Shown: one piece after another, positions 1-9,322 of the stretch | Layout: every line of letters starts with the position of its first letter | Numbering within the stretch: the first letter of the stretch is position 1 | NCBI GenBank assembly: GCA_047605865.1 | Contig: JASGFC010000014.1 | Location: 1-41,208, forward strand | Reading direction: 5' to 3' | Length of the DNA stretch: 41,208 nt | Source of the DNA: JASGDC01 sp047605865 | GTDB taxonomy: Bacteria > Actinomycetota > Actinomycetes > Actinomycetales > Micrococcaceae | Program-made: the position numbers and the translations under genes | Notes under the pieces: model-generated | The model's input: the letters and a program-made list of their open reading frames with translations, nothing else | Told to the model about the DNA's origin: nothing | Databases searched by the model: none

Positions 1-1131
1 CTTAAGTATAGGACTTTCACCAGGGCTAGTAGGTTTCTCCAATTGAATGATATAAAAAAGGTTATCTTGAATATATACATAAGGATAAGAACAAGTTAAG
101 AAAATAGCAATTGAAATACCTAAAACAAGAACAACAGCTATCGCACGTGTTCTAACACTTATGCCATTAAAGATTACCTTATCAGATAGCAAAGCACATA
201 TTAATACCAAGAAAAAAAGAAATGTACATCGCTGGTATCTTAAATAAATAAAGGATACGGAAAAAAAAGATATTGAAAAGAATCCAAAATAAATAACTGG
301 TAATACCACTCGAATAGTATTTCTCATATTATAAGAAAACTTATTGCTATTTCGTAGGATGTAATATGTTGTGATTAATGTTAATAAAGAAGCAAATATT
401 GTGAGCAAAAATACTGTACCAGATAAATCTGATGCTTCATAGTATTCTAACCTCATATCATTACCGCCAAAACTTTCTAATAAATTCTTAAGAATTCCAG
501 GCTTGCTATAAGCAATAACAGCGAATAATACACTACCAATAAAAAAGGGAGGGGTTAATTTTTTTAGCGTCTTAAGAGATAGAAGTGTTAATGGGACTAA
601 GGGAAGAAAGAGATACCCTGAACTATGCATGGAAGAACCGAGTAAAACAAACAAAGTACCTATAAAGTAATTCATTTTTGTTTTTTTAGTAAAAAAACTG
701 TAGCCCAAGAATACAAAGGCCATCATAAAAAAATACCTTGTTTGTTCAACATTAATGAAAAAAAGAGAAATTGAATACATCAAAAAAAAGAAACTGACAT
801 TTTTAGTGTAACGAAGACATCCATAGAAGATAGCTAAATAAGAAAGGAAATAAAAAATAAGCCTGTATCCAGCATAATCTACTCCCAAATTAGAGAGAAA
901 ATGGGTTGTAAACCGATATCCCACCTCCCAATCGTCACGGGTACCATAACCTGACAAATAAGCACTGTAATCGGGATCAACTCCTTGGTTTAAATTAGAA
1001 GCGACACTGTAACTAAGATAAGTCAGAATAATAACAGAAAAAAAACCACTAACTTTCATTAATTTTCTGCTAGAAGAAGCGAAAAATAACTGCAACAAAT
1101 TTATGATATAAAGCAAAATTAACCAGCCCAC
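1..1131 (-). CDS. EpsG-family polysaccharide polymerase-like membrane protein (partial, 3' end beyond left edge)
   Basis: My reverse-strand translation gives 377 open codons from a GTG at 1131 to base 1 with no stop, so the C-terminus lies outside the window. The protein is almost wholly hydrophobic, with about ten membrane segments. After the first two helices it has D-P-D-Y near residues 52-55 and E-V-G-Y near 69-72, the typical EpsG-family N-terminal loop, and R-Y-F near the fourth helix. EpsG proteins are candidate Wzy-type polymerases that join lipid-linked repeat units outside the membrane. The gene lies about 100 nt downstream of the flippase on the same strand and is probably in its operon. 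The start is uncertain: a TTG a few codons later is an alternative, and the purine-rich stretch before the GTG is too close to be a good ribosome-binding site. The DNA is visibly richer in A+T than the core genes. Family call is good; polymerase role is inference. Confidence 0.75.
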   Translation of the reverse strand, partial: MGWLILLYIINLLQLFFASSSRKLMKVSGFFSVIILTYLSYSVASNLNQGVDPDYSAYLSGYGTRDDWEVGYRFTTHFLSNLGVDYAGYRLIFYFLSYLAIFYGCLRYTKNVSFFFLMYSISLFFINVEQTRYFFMMAFVFLGYSFFTKKTKMNYFIGTLFVLLGSSMHSSGYLFLPLVPLTLLSLKTLKKLTPPFFIGSVLFAVIAYSKPGILKNLLESFGGNDMRLEYYEASDLSGTVFLLTIFASLLTLITTYYILRNSNKFSYNMRNTIRVVLPVIYFGFFSISFFSVSFIYLRYQRCTFLFFLVLICALLSDKVIFNGISVRTRAIAVVLVLGISIAIFLTCSYPYVYIQDNLFYIIQLEKPTSPGESPILK

Positions 1132-1232
1132 TCCAACTCAAGAATATAAACAATGCCCATTATACATTCTTATTGACCTTAGAATTATTTTTTGTAATAT
1201 GAGGATAAGCTCTAACTACATTACTCATATTC

Positions 1233-2561
1233 TTAAACACTACTTTTTACTTCATCCCTGTTCAAGATAAAACGTTTCATCATTATTCTATAAGGCAAAA
1301 CTTGAAAAATTAAGATTGAACTTGCTAATGCAATAAATGGGGCATTTATACCAATCAGTGGAATCAATATATGACTTGCTACTATCGTTGCAACAACCAT
1401 AAGTACTGAACAAATACCTTGGAACTTTAACTCCTTAGGTGTAGTTAGTAATGAAATTAAAGGGATTGATAGAGACTGAACAAAAATTAGTATGGCACAA
1501 GCAATCAACACACTTTCCGATACTTTTAACTCATTACTTGAAAGAATCTTAACAAATAATGGACCAAAGATGATTAACGCCAATCCAGTTAAAATTCCGA
1601 AAGCTAGGAAGATAAGACTAAAAATATTAATTGACTTGATAGTATCTTTAGCATTTTCCCGTTTATTGACAAAATAAGGCCACACACCATTTCCAACAGT
1701 TTGAATAATAGAGTTGCTTAATGTAAAGATAAGCATAATGAATGAATAAAGTGAAAGGTCATATGCTGAGACTTTTCCCATCAGCATAAACCGAGCAACT
1801 GTATAAGCAATAGGAAAAGAAATATTAAGAAAGAGCATTGGCAAAGCCCCTTCCATCGTTCTAAACATAGCGAAACTAGGTTTTTCGAGTTTAAAAGTAA
1901 AATTTAATCCAGTCTGTTTAAACTTACGAAGTGAAAGAAAAAGGTTAAGAAAATTATTGACAAAATATGCAATATTTCCAGTCAAAATGAATAGCAATGG
2001 ATAAACAGAGAAATGCCAAAATAGTGTAGTTGTAAATAAATTAATACAAGCTAGAACTACACTAGTTACAACTAGAATTTTCTGCTCTCCAAGACCCTGA
2101 AGTACCCGCCCCCATATTCCCATTGGAATAGCAAGACAATATATTGCACATAGAAAGAAAATAATTAGATTATCTTGGTAAGTGAAATTATGACTAAATA
2201 TCTTAGACCAGATATTCAACTTAGTGAGAAAAAAGAAAAATACAATAAAAATGGCACTTGTTGTTATCAAATAACTCGTAGCTGTATTTAATGTTTTTGA
2301 TAGTAATACAGAATCTTTATTTTTCAATGCTAGAGCAACATTATTAACAACGGGACCACTTGTTCCAAAATCTAAAAAAATTAGAAAAGTAGAAAGACCT
2401 GCAACAGTACCAACAATACCAAACCATTGAGTTCCAACAGCTGAAAAAGAAATCTTTGTTGTGAGTAAACCTATGAACGCAGTCAAGGGTATCGCTAAAA
2501 CTTGCCTAGAACTCAATGATAAGAAAAAACTCAGCTCTTTCTGTTTTTTAACTTTATTCAC
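1233..2561 (-). CDS. Wzx-type oligosaccharide flippase (MOP superfamily)
   Basis: 442 residues with about 12 hydrophobic helices and short charged loops, the size and layout of Wzx/polysaccharide transport proteins. The N-terminal helix pair (FFLSLSSRQVLAIPLTAFIG) followed by a glycine-rich second helix resembles O-antigen flippases. It would move the undecaprenyl-diphosphate-linked repeat unit to the outer leaflet, where the EpsG-like polymerase downstream would act. The GTG start follows immediately on the TAA of the decayed fnlC fragment (TAA-GTG), which suggests past or present translational coupling. The call rests on topology and context, because Wzx proteins are weakly conserved. A MurJ-type lipid II flippase is the other MOP possibility, but the length and polysaccharide neighbours argue for Wzx. 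Confidence 0.82.
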   Translation of the reverse strand: MNKVKKQKELSFFLSLSSRQVLAIPLTAFIGLLTTKISFSAVGTQWFGIVGTVAGLSTFLIFLDFGTSGPVVNNVALALKNKDSVLLSKTLNTATSYLITTSAIFIVFFFFLTKLNIWSKIFSHNFTYQDNLIIFFLCAIYCLAIPMGIWGRVLQGLGEQKILVVTSVVLACINLFTTTLFWHFSVYPLLFILTGNIAYFVNNFLNLFLSLRKFKQTGLNFTFKLEKPSFAMFRTMEGALPMLFLNISFPIAYTVARFMLMGKVSAYDLSLYSFIMLIFTLSNSIIQTVGNGVWPYFVNKRENAKDTIKSINIFSLIFLAFGILTGLALIIFGPLFVKILSSNELKVSESVLIACAILIFVQSLSIPLISLLTTPKELKFQGICSVLMVVATIVASHILIPLIGINAPFIALASSILIFQVLPYRIMMKRFILNRDEVKSSV

Positions 2562-2711
2562 TTATAAAACACCACCATGTTCCAGTGAGAAATCATCAAC
2601 GAGATATTCAAAAGGAGGTTGAGGTTTACTTTCCTCTTGAGCTTCAGCTAAAGCAATCTCCACTGAATCCACGATTGAATCAGTCCGTACCCCTGTTGTA
2701 ATATTAGCTCC
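2562..2711 (-). pseudogene. 3' remnant of a second fnlC/wecB-like epimerase gene
   Basis: The minus strand encodes about 49 codons beginning GANITTGV and ending at a TAA at 2562-2564. By hand alignment 26 of the first 40 residues match the C-terminal region of the intact epimerase encoded at 3946-5076 (ITTGV, TD-IVD, QEE, PFEY, VDD blocks). The frame stays open upstream to about 2801, but that part has no similarity to the epimerase and no in-frame ATG, GTG or TTG. This is therefore a truncated gene end, not a working enzyme. It is diverged from the intact copy, so it is more likely the scar of allele exchange at the polysaccharide locus than a recent duplication. Confidence 0.7.
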
Positions 2712-2896
2712 TCTTTTCTGACACCAGTTTTTAATTATCTCATACCGGAATAAAAAATAAAATTCACCGTAATTAATTAGTAAGTGTATTAAAAAAGCAT
2801 GTCAAAGATTTTATGATAGAAATCTTGCTAGAAAAATTGGATATGGTAAACGGAGAAATTATTAATTAAGGCATATAAAGAGAAGGTATAACTTCG
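2712..2896. other. AT-rich gap between decayed epimerase end and glycosyltransferase
   Basis: No complete gene is visible. On the minus strand the frame of the epimerase fragment continues as unrelated, start-less sequence to about 2801. On the plus strand about 29 codons lacking a start end at a TAA near 2866. Both look like leftovers of recombination. With the pseudogene this makes a 335-bp stretch without an intact gene. I see no clear terminator or insertion-sequence end. Confidence 0.5.
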
Positions 2897-3931
2897 CTAG
2901 CCATTAACAATTGAACTCCATTCATTACTCCAAGTTTCATAACTATAGAGAGATTGAACGTGTTCTCGTGAGTATCTACCCATTTTTTCTCTATCAGTGC
3001 TTGTTGAATTTTTAAGGTCCAAGATGGAATCAAGCCAATCATTTTCTTGTGAAACTGCTATTCCACCTAGATCAGATAAAATCTTTTTATTAACACCTAC
3101 TGGACTACCTAACATAGGCAAGCCAGTAGCAGCGTACTGAAGAAGCTTGTAACCGCACTTACCTCTCTCCCATAAAGTATTTCTTAAAGGCATGATACCT
3201 ACGTCAGCCTGTTGAAGATGTTGCGAGAATGTATCTATATTCCAAGGAATTCTTTCCACATATTGTTCAAAACTACCCAGCATACTTTGTTCAGCAGGAC
3301 TACTAATAATTTGTAGCTTAATGCCTTCTTGATGAACTTTTTTCAACTGATCTTGAATATCTATAAGATACTTTTCGGTAGTTTGAGAACCAATCCAAGT
3401 AACAGTAAACTGTTTTTCTGGTTCATAGTTTATTTTCTCTTGATAATCATTTGGATGGATACATGTTGGTATTATATTGACATCAGGGCGGAGCTTTAAA
3501 GCTTCTTCAGCTAAAAATTCGTTACCTACTATAACTTGAGAGGCATTTAAAACACCAGCTTTCCAGACATATGGACCACCAAAAGGTAACTTGTATTTTC
3601 TAGCGGGAAACATAATAGCGTCATCAACATCGTATACGGAATATTCGGCATTTTTAAAAATATTGGCTACCAACTGACCTCTTGTAATTCCATCAAAAAT
3701 TTTTCGGGATAAAAAAATTTTTCTATCTTTTAAGTGGAATTTTAGGTCTTTTACAGCTTTTTTTCTTTGCGAGTAGTTTTGTTTTTTCAGAAGATTATGT
3801 GGAGTTAACCCAAAATCACCTGTTTCATAAACTTCAACAGGTTCTTTTAAATGCTCAAAAAAACTTAATGCACGAATGCGATACGAAGCATAATCTTCAT
3901 TCTGGACAGGAATTATGTATTCGCTACTCAC
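2897..3931 (-). CDS. glycosyltransferase, GT4-like (polysaccharide locus)
   Basis: 344 residues. The C-terminal half carries the GT-B nucleotide-sugar binding pattern: a strand reading TVTWIGSQ, a D-V-G-I-M-P-L turn, then G-K-C-G-Y-K-L-L-Q-Y-A-A-T-G-L-P, which matches the E/K-x7-E-like donor region of GT4 transferases. The N-terminal half is a divergent acceptor domain with a DVDDA motif. No membrane segment or signal peptide is visible, so it should act at the cytoplasmic face on the lipid-linked intermediate. Start is GTG with AGAGGG upstream. It lies 14 nt after the fnlC-like gene on the same strand, so it is co-transcribed. Donor and acceptor sugars cannot be deduced. Confidence 0.82.
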   Translation of the reverse strand: MSSEYIIPVQNEDYASYRIRALSFFEHLKEPVEVYETGDFGLTPHNLLKKQNYSQRKKAVKDLKFHLKDRKIFLSRKIFDGITRGQLVANIFKNAEYSVYDVDDAIMFPARKYKLPFGGPYVWKAGVLNASQVIVGNEFLAEEALKLRPDVNIIPTCIHPNDYQEKINYEPEKQFTVTWIGSQTTEKYLIDIQDQLKKVHQEGIKLQIISSPAEQSMLGSFEQYVERIPWNIDTFSQHLQQADVGIMPLRNTLWERGKCGYKLLQYAATGLPMLGSPVGVNKKILSDLGGIAVSQENDWLDSILDLKNSTSTDREKMGRYSREHVQSLYSYETWSNEWSSIVNG

Positions 3932-3945
3932 TGCTAAACCCTCTT

Positions 3946-5076
3946 TTATATTCTGATACCTGCGCGCTCATGATGCGTTGCAGCAGTACTGCGAATAAAG
4001 TTCACTGTTCTACGAGAAGTATCATCAACATCATATTCAAAAGGTGCTTGAGGAATTCCTTCTTCTTGAGTCTCTCGAAGAACCATATCTACAGCATCCA
4101 CAATGGCATCTGTTTGCACGCCAGTAGTGATGATTCCTCCCATATCAATGGATTCTGGGCGCTCAACTGTGTCACGAAGTGTTACAGCAGGGAATCGCAA
4201 AATCAGTGATTCTTCGCTAATAGTTCCACTGTCTGAAAGAACAAGTTTGGCATTCTTCTGTAGATTAACGTAATCATTGAAACCAAATGGAGGATGTAAA
4301 ATAAGTTTGTCTTTTAGCTCTGATTCTTGCTCTTCTAAACGTTTTTTAGTTCGAGGGTGAGTAGAAACAAGAACTGGTATCTTATATTTATCAGCAAGGG
4401 TGTTAAGCGCTGCCAAAAGTGACTTTAATCGCTCTGGATTATCAACATTTTCTTCACGATGCATACTCACCAAGAAATATTCACCCTTTTTTAACCCTTG
4501 CTCTTTAACAACGTTGCTAGCATCAATAGCTTTGGCATTACCATTGAGTACTTCTCGCATAGGCGAACCAGTCAAAAGAATACGGGACGGATGAATACCT
4601 TCGGACAGAAGATTTCTACGTGCATGCTCGGTATAAACAAGATTGTAGTCTGAAACATGATCCACGAGGCGACGATTTGTTTCTTCTGGCACGTTAAGAT
4701 CAAAACAACGGTTTCCAGCTTCCATATGGTAAACCGGCACTTTGAGACGACGAGCCATAAGTGCGGAGATACAACTATTTGTATCTCCTAATACCACAAA
4801 AGCATCTGGTTGCTCTTCTTGAATCACTGCTTCAGTTTTAGCCAAAATAGAACCTAGCATAATGCCAAGACTATCTGTATCAGCATTCAGGAAGTGATCT
4901 GGTTCACGAAGACCTAAATCTTCAAAGAAGACTTCATTAAGAGTGTAATCATAATTTTGACCAGTATGAACAAGCACATGGTCTGTATACTCATCTAATC
5001 TCCTAATGACCGCAGCAAGACGAATAATCTCAGGCCTCGTGCCAACAATTGTCATGACTTTTAACTTCTTAGACAT
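3946..5076 (-). CDS. wecB: UDP-N-acetylglucosamine 2-epimerase family; likely UDP-L-FucNAc-forming FnlC/WbjD/CapG
   Basis: 376 residues, normal for non-hydrolysing UDP-GlcNAc 2-epimerases. Visible family motifs are GTRPEIIR near the N-terminus, HTGQNYD, GDTNS, HMEAGNRCFD, PEETNRRLVDH and SDSGTISEES. On sequence alone it could be a WecB-type UDP-ManNAc-forming enzyme. However, it directly follows FnlA- and FnlB-like genes, the exact trio that converts UDP-GlcNAc to UDP-N-acetyl-L-fucosamine in Pseudomonas aeruginosa O11 (WbjBCD), E. coli O26 (FnlABC) and Staphylococcus aureus (CapEFG). The final C2 epimerisation is therefore the best role. The ATG shares one base with the stop of the upstream gene (TAATG), indicating coupled translation. 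Confidence 0.9.
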   Translation of the reverse strand: MSKKLKVMTIVGTRPEIIRLAAVIRRLDEYTDHVLVHTGQNYDYTLNEVFFEDLGLREPDHFLNADTDSLGIMLGSILAKTEAVIQEEQPDAFVVLGDTNSCISALMARRLKVPVYHMEAGNRCFDLNVPEETNRRLVDHVSDYNLVYTEHARRNLLSEGIHPSRILLTGSPMREVLNGNAKAIDASNVVKEQGLKKGEYFLVSMHREENVDNPERLKSLLAALNTLADKYKIPVLVSTHPRTKKRLEEQESELKDKLILHPPFGFNDYVNLQKNAKLVLSDSGTISEESLILRFPAVTLRDTVERPESIDMGGIITTGVQTDAIVDAVDMVLRETQEEGIPQAPFEYDVDDTSRRTVNFIRSTAATHHERAGIRI

Positions 5077-6170
5077 TACACATCCTCAGGGTAAGTATCA
5101 GGGTTATCAGGATTAAAAATATCGTTAGTCCAAAAGAACGTATGGAGTGTATCATCACCAGTATTTGTAATATTGTGTGGCCAGAACGTTGGCATATCAA
5201 CAGCAATAGGCTTATCTGCCGTAGCTGGAATCGTTACTTTTTCGTCAGTTAGAAGTTTACGAAGTCCAATTTCTGCCGTGCCACTCATCACCACAAAACG
5301 TTCAATCTTACGTCGATGATAATGCTGTCCACGAGTGATTCCTGGAACAGTTGTTGAAAATGAAGACTGACTATCACCCTGATATGCGCGGCTCATTTCT
5401 ACAAAATGACCACGGTTATCAGCATTGGCTGTTAGTTCAATAGCGGGGCGTACTTCAAAGACATAGGAACGATAGGTATTAAAAAGATCAAGATCAAAAT
5501 CAGACTGTAAGGATGGAATCTCACCTTTGTCATACTTTGCTTTAAACTCTTCTAACTGTTCCAACACTTGTGGAACAGTTCGTTTCGTAGTGAGTTGATC
5601 TATGTTTTTTACAGGAACCATTCCAGTTAGAACTTTGGCTGCATTTTGAACGTGCAATAGTGGAATCTGTGTATCACCATTAACAGATGGTGTCTCATCA
5701 TGCGCTAACTTATAACAAAAGGTTGCCACAAAAGAGTTATAGTTTGGTTTCCCATGCTCACCAAAAAGATTAGGCAACAATACGTTTTCAAACTGGATAC
5801 CCAGCTCATCACAAACCTGTTGTAGAACCTTAGCTGCTCCACTCTTTGCCTGACCATAGATATTATCTAAGTCTGCCTGAATAGAATTGGCAAAGCTCAC
5901 TACCCGAGGTGGGGTGTGAACCTCTTGTAAAACCTGCGCAACTTGACGAGCAAATGTTACGTTACCATCTGCTACCTCATCATCAGTGCCTCGATTCACA
6001 CCAGCTATATGGATAAGGCGTTCAGAACCATCAACTGCAGCTTTAGCTTGATCCACATCGAACTCTTGACCAACGCTAAAACTTTTACTTTCAATTCCTT
6101 CACTGTGTAGCAAGGCACGCGTATGCCACCCTAAAAATCCATTACCTCCAGTTAGGGAATAATAAGTCAT
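5076..6170 (-). CDS. fnlB: bifunctional SDR reductase-cupin epimerase, FnlB/WbjC/CapF type
   Basis: 364 residues. The N-terminal part is an SDR fold with a GGNGFLGWH nucleotide-binding turn and IHIAGVNRG. The C-terminal third from about residue 245 is a cupin with GQHYHRRKIERFVV, whose histidines should bind the metal. This two-domain order is that of CapF, which performs C3 epimerisation in the cupin and NADPH-dependent C4 reduction in the SDR on the product of CapE, giving UDP-2-acetamido-2,6-dideoxy-L-talose. The gene overlaps both neighbours by one base (TAATG), so the three enzymes are probably translated as a coupled set. Length and domain order are normal. Confidence 0.92.
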   Translation of the reverse strand: MTYYSLTGGNGFLGWHTRALLHSEGIESKSFSVGQEFDVDQAKAAVDGSERLIHIAGVNRGTDDEVADGNVTFARQVAQVLQEVHTPPRVVSFANSIQADLDNIYGQAKSGAAKVLQQVCDELGIQFENVLLPNLFGEHGKPNYNSFVATFCYKLAHDETPSVNGDTQIPLLHVQNAAKVLTGMVPVKNIDQLTTKRTVPQVLEQLEEFKAKYDKGEIPSLQSDFDLDLFNTYRSYVFEVRPAIELTANADNRGHFVEMSRAYQGDSQSSFSTTVPGITRGQHYHRRKIERFVVMSGTAEIGLRKLLTDEKVTIPATADKPIAVDMPTFWPHNITNTGDDTLHTFFWTNDIFNPDNPDTYPEDV

Positions 6171-7225
6171 TATTCAGAGTCTTTCTTAGAGTACTTAGTA
6201 ATACCAGCTTCTTCTAAATCTTTTCTAATCTTTGGAAGAGTTAAGAGCAGTTCCTTCACACCTTCCACATCTAAACGATCAGAGGTATGAGAATCATAAT
6301 CTTCAAACTCTTTCACTTCCTCTTTACCTTCTTCAAAGAATGTTGAGTAATTAAGATCACGATTATCAGCAACGACGCGGTAATAGTCTCCCATATCTTC
6401 TGCAGTAGCAAGTTCTTGACCTGTAGCCAAAGCTTCAGAAACTTTTTCTGCGTGACGCGTACCAATGATTTTAATATTAGGCTCTACTTCAAAAAGCTCG
6501 CAGAGTGCAACAGCTAAATCTTTAACTGTTGCCGAAGGAGCTTTACGGATAAAGAGGTCACCTTGGCGTGCATGTTTAAAAGCATACTCAACCAGCTCTA
6601 CTGATTGGTCTAGAGACATCATGAAACGCGTCATGTCAGGATTTGTAATAGTAAGTGGCTTACCATCTTTAATCTGTTGGATAAACAACGGGATAACAGA
6701 ACCACGAGAATACATGACGTTTCCGTACCGAGTAATTGAAACAATGGTTTTGGCATTGGGGTTATTCATACCATGTGAACGAGCGACTTTTTCCATCATG
6801 GCTTTAGAGATTCCCATAGCATTGATAGGATAAGCAGCTTTGTCTGTACTCAAGCATACGAGGCTCTTAACTTCATTATCTTCACAAGCACGAATGACAT
6901 TGTCACTACCAATGATATTAGTTTTAACAGCCTCCATCGGGAAAAATTCACACGACGGTACTTGCTTTAGTGCTGCAGCATGGAAAACATAATCAACATC
7001 GCGAGTAGCGCGTTCAATACTGGTGTAATCACGAATATCACCAACATAGAAGCGTAGACGTGAATCTTCCAGTTCATGCCTCATAGCATCTTGTTTAGCC
7101 TCATCCCGGCTAAAGATTCTAATCTCTTTAACATCAGTATCAAGAAGTTTTTTTGTGACTGTTTTACCAAAAGAACCTGTACCGCCTGTAATTAATATTG
7201 TTTTGTTGTCATAGTTAGTACTCAT
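6170..7225 (-). CDS. fnlA: UDP-GlcNAc 4,6-dehydratase (inverting)/5-epimerase, FnlA/WbjB/CapE type
   Basis: 351 residues, soluble extended SDR. The nucleotide site is GGTGSFGKTV near residues 14-23. The catalytic region reads STDKAAYPINAMGISK, in which methionine replaces the usual SDR tyrosine, a hallmark of the CapE/FlaA1 family. FSRDEAKQDAMRHEL and KQVPSCEFFPMEA are further family signatures. It is the first committed enzyme for UDP-L-FucNAc. It lacks the membrane domain of the dehydratase encoded upstream, so the two make different 4-keto sugars or serve different branches. One-base overlap with both neighbours. Confidence 0.92.
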   Translation of the reverse strand: MSTNYDNKTILITGGTGSFGKTVTKKLLDTDVKEIRIFSRDEAKQDAMRHELEDSRLRFYVGDIRDYTSIERATRDVDYVFHAAALKQVPSCEFFPMEAVKTNIIGSDNVIRACEDNEVKSLVCLSTDKAAYPINAMGISKAMMEKVARSHGMNNPNAKTIVSITRYGNVMYSRGSVIPLFIQQIKDGKPLTITNPDMTRFMMSLDQSVELVEYAFKHARQGDLFIRKAPSATVKDLAVALCELFEVEPNIKIIGTRHAEKVSEALATGQELATAEDMGDYYRVVADNRDLNYSTFFEEGKEEVKEFEDYDSHTSDRLDVEGVKELLLTLPKIRKDLEEAGITKYSKKDSE

Positions 7226-9033
7226 TAACTAAGACCTTTCCTTTCAATGGAACTTTCTGCAATTTGATCTTTTTTCAGGGCTGGATTTCCAGACTCTTTC
7301 CACTTTTCTGACTCAATTTTATCAGGGGCTAGCGCAGGAACTTTAGCATGTGAAATCTTTGGATGTAGTGGACGTTCATCACTTTCATTTTCACTAATAA
7401 GATCTTCATGAAGCTTTTCTCCTTCGCGAAGACCAGTATATTTAATATCAATATCTTTACCGGAAGCATTAATCATTTTTTGTGCAACATCAACAATCTT
7501 GACCGGTTCACCCATATCTAAAATGAGAACCTCTTTTTCACGTCCAATGGCACCAGCTTGAATAACAAGTTGACACGCTTCTGGAATAGTCATGAAATAT
7601 CGTGTGACTTCAGGGTGGGTAACAGTGACTGGCCCGCCTTCATCGATTTGTTTCTGGAAAGTAGGCAACATAGAACCACGAGAACCCATCACATTACCAA
7701 AACGGACAGAAAGGTATTTACCCCGATGTGTCTCAGCAAACCATGATGTTAAGCGTTCTGCAAGCCGTTTAGAGTGACCAAGAATACTGGTTGGATCTGC
7801 TGCCTTATCTGTAGAAATATTTACAAAAGTCTCTACATCAACTTCTGCAGCTGCAGTGAGAACATTAAGCGTACCTAAGACGTTAGTTTTCCATGCCTCA
7901 TCAGGGTACTGCTCTAACATTGGTAAGTGTTTTAAAGCAGCAGCATGAAAAACAACCTCTGGTTTTCGCTCTTTAAAAATAATCTCTAGGTTATCTAAAT
8001 CTCGAATGTCAGCTAAAACCACATCTTTTGAATCTAAAAGTCCATGGCCTTTAATAGACATCTGAGCACCGTGAAGACCGGACTCATCACGATCAAGCAT
8101 CATTAATTCAGCTGGTTCATAGCGTGATACTTGCCTACATAGCTCAGAACCAATTGAGCCACCAGCTCCTGTTACGAGAACACGCTTACCACGCAAGTAT
8201 GTTGTAATACTGTGGTCTAAAGTATCAACTGGTTGTCGCCCAATCAGATCTTCAACAGAAAGGTCGCGCATATCGTTAATAGAAGATTGGCCATCTATCA
8301 CTTCAGAGAAAGGAGGGAAAACTTTAACAGTAAGACCTGCTTCAGTTGCTTCATCTTTAACTTTATTTAAAAAATCTTTATCAGTGCGAGCAATTGCTAC
8401 CAGCAATGTATCTGCATCGTATTTATGAGCAATTTCTTTCAGGTTATCCAAGGAACCAGTAATGGTATATTTATCAATTCGCTGTCCCCGCTTTGCTAGA
8501 TTATCGTCAATAACTGTAACAGGATGATAAGGCGTCCTAGGGTCAGTCTTAATAGCTCTAATAATGCTATTACCTAGATATCCTGCTCCGTAAATAATGA
8601 CGTTATTTTTATTTCCCTGAGTTTCAAGCTTCTTCTCTTTGACACCACGGGCAATATAACGAAAAGCCACCATCATGACTAACGCCCAAGGTAGTGCTAT
8701 GTAAGGGATACTTCTAGGGAGGTTACCAGAATGAGGATAACGTAATAAGGTAAGCACAATAAACAATAAAAAGACCAAAAAAACGACGAGACAAAGGTCT
8801 TGTATTTCATAAAAAGAGCCCAGCTTATGCTTTCCTCTATATATGCGAGTGAGCCAACCCAAAACAATTTGAGCTAAAGAAATTACACCAGCAAACAAAA
8901 AATAACTGAAAAAAGAAATTTCACCAGGCCACTCAAATCCATACCTAATGAGAATTGCAATAGCAATAGCTACATACCACGATATGACATCACCAAGGAC
9001 AACGAAATTACGCTCTACCTTTGGGTTTGGCAT
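7225..9033 (-). CDS. membrane-bound nucleotide-sugar 4,6-dehydratase (CapD/PglF/WbpM family)
   Basis: 602 residues. Four hydrophobic helices fill roughly residues 8-130. A first Rossmann domain follows (GAGYLGNSII), and a second SDR domain contains GAGGSIGSELCR, FHAAALKHLPMLEQYP and STDKAADPTSILGHSK. This is the full-length WbpM-like architecture, which converts UDP-GlcNAc to UDP-2-acetamido-2,6-dideoxy-4-keto-glucose at the inner membrane, the precursor of QuiNAc, D-FucNAc or bacillosamine. SD AGGAGAG lies about 9 nt before the ATG. It is the first gene of the minus-strand arm, divergent from the SDR-PGT fusion gene. That gene encodes both a possible reductase and a phosphoglycosyl transferase for the keto-sugar product. 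Confidence 0.92.
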   Translation of the reverse strand: MPNPKVERNFVVLGDVISWYVAIAIAILIRYGFEWPGEISFFSYFLFAGVISLAQIVLGWLTRIYRGKHKLGSFYEIQDLCLVVFLVFLLFIVLTLLRYPHSGNLPRSIPYIALPWALVMMVAFRYIARGVKEKKLETQGNKNNVIIYGAGYLGNSIIRAIKTDPRTPYHPVTVIDDNLAKRGQRIDKYTITGSLDNLKEIAHKYDADTLLVAIARTDKDFLNKVKDEATEAGLTVKVFPPFSEVIDGQSSINDMRDLSVEDLIGRQPVDTLDHSITTYLRGKRVLVTGAGGSIGSELCRQVSRYEPAELMMLDRDESGLHGAQMSIKGHGLLDSKDVVLADIRDLDNLEIIFKERKPEVVFHAAALKHLPMLEQYPDEAWKTNVLGTLNVLTAAAEVDVETFVNISTDKAADPTSILGHSKRLAERLTSWFAETHRGKYLSVRFGNVMGSRGSMLPTFQKQIDEGGPVTVTHPEVTRYFMTIPEACQLVIQAGAIGREKEVLILDMGEPVKIVDVAQKMINASGKDIDIKYTGLREGEKLHEDLISENESDERPLHPKISHAKVPALAPDKIESEKWKESGNPALKKDQIAESSIERKGLS

Positions 9034-9322
9034 CCTACAATCTCTCCTAACATCAGGTAAACGGTTAGTTTGAATTATCTCACAAAGCTAGTAATAAGGG
9101 TAATTAGCTTATAAAGGTTCTTTAATAAATGTACTGAGTGGTGGTTTCTCTGAATAACTGTTTCACTAATAATTCATTCTTAAGGTTAAACTTTGGAATC
9201 TATAGCTTGCTAAAAATAATAACAGAATCTTATAACATTTCCTTTGATAGACAAGTAACTCGAGTACTGTTTATTTTCCCTTTTAGAATATACTTAACTA
9301 TAATATACGATGTGGGTGATTC
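9034..9322. promoter_or_regulatory. divergent promoter region of the two polysaccharide arms
   Basis: This 289-bp AT-rich gap separates head-to-head operons. For the plus arm, TATAAT at 9299-9304 lies 18 nt before the ATG at 9323, with no convincing -35. For the minus arm, GATAAT (complement of 9074-9079) is preceded by TG in extended -10 fashion about 40 nt upstream of the ATG at 9033. No clear operator repeat is visible. The 62-codon plus-strand frame inside the gap has no coding features. Confidence 0.35.

Noticed and set aside
1233..2561. The flippase as the missing MurJ
   Set aside because: Both belong to the MOP superfamily, but this gene is embedded in a polysaccharide operon and is shorter than typical MurJ, so Wzx is preferred. 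A functional test would settle it.
3799..4209. 136-codon plus-strand frame antisense to the glycosyltransferase and fnlC genes
   Set aside because: It spans the junction of two well-supported opposite-strand genes and has no motif; it is a shadow frame.
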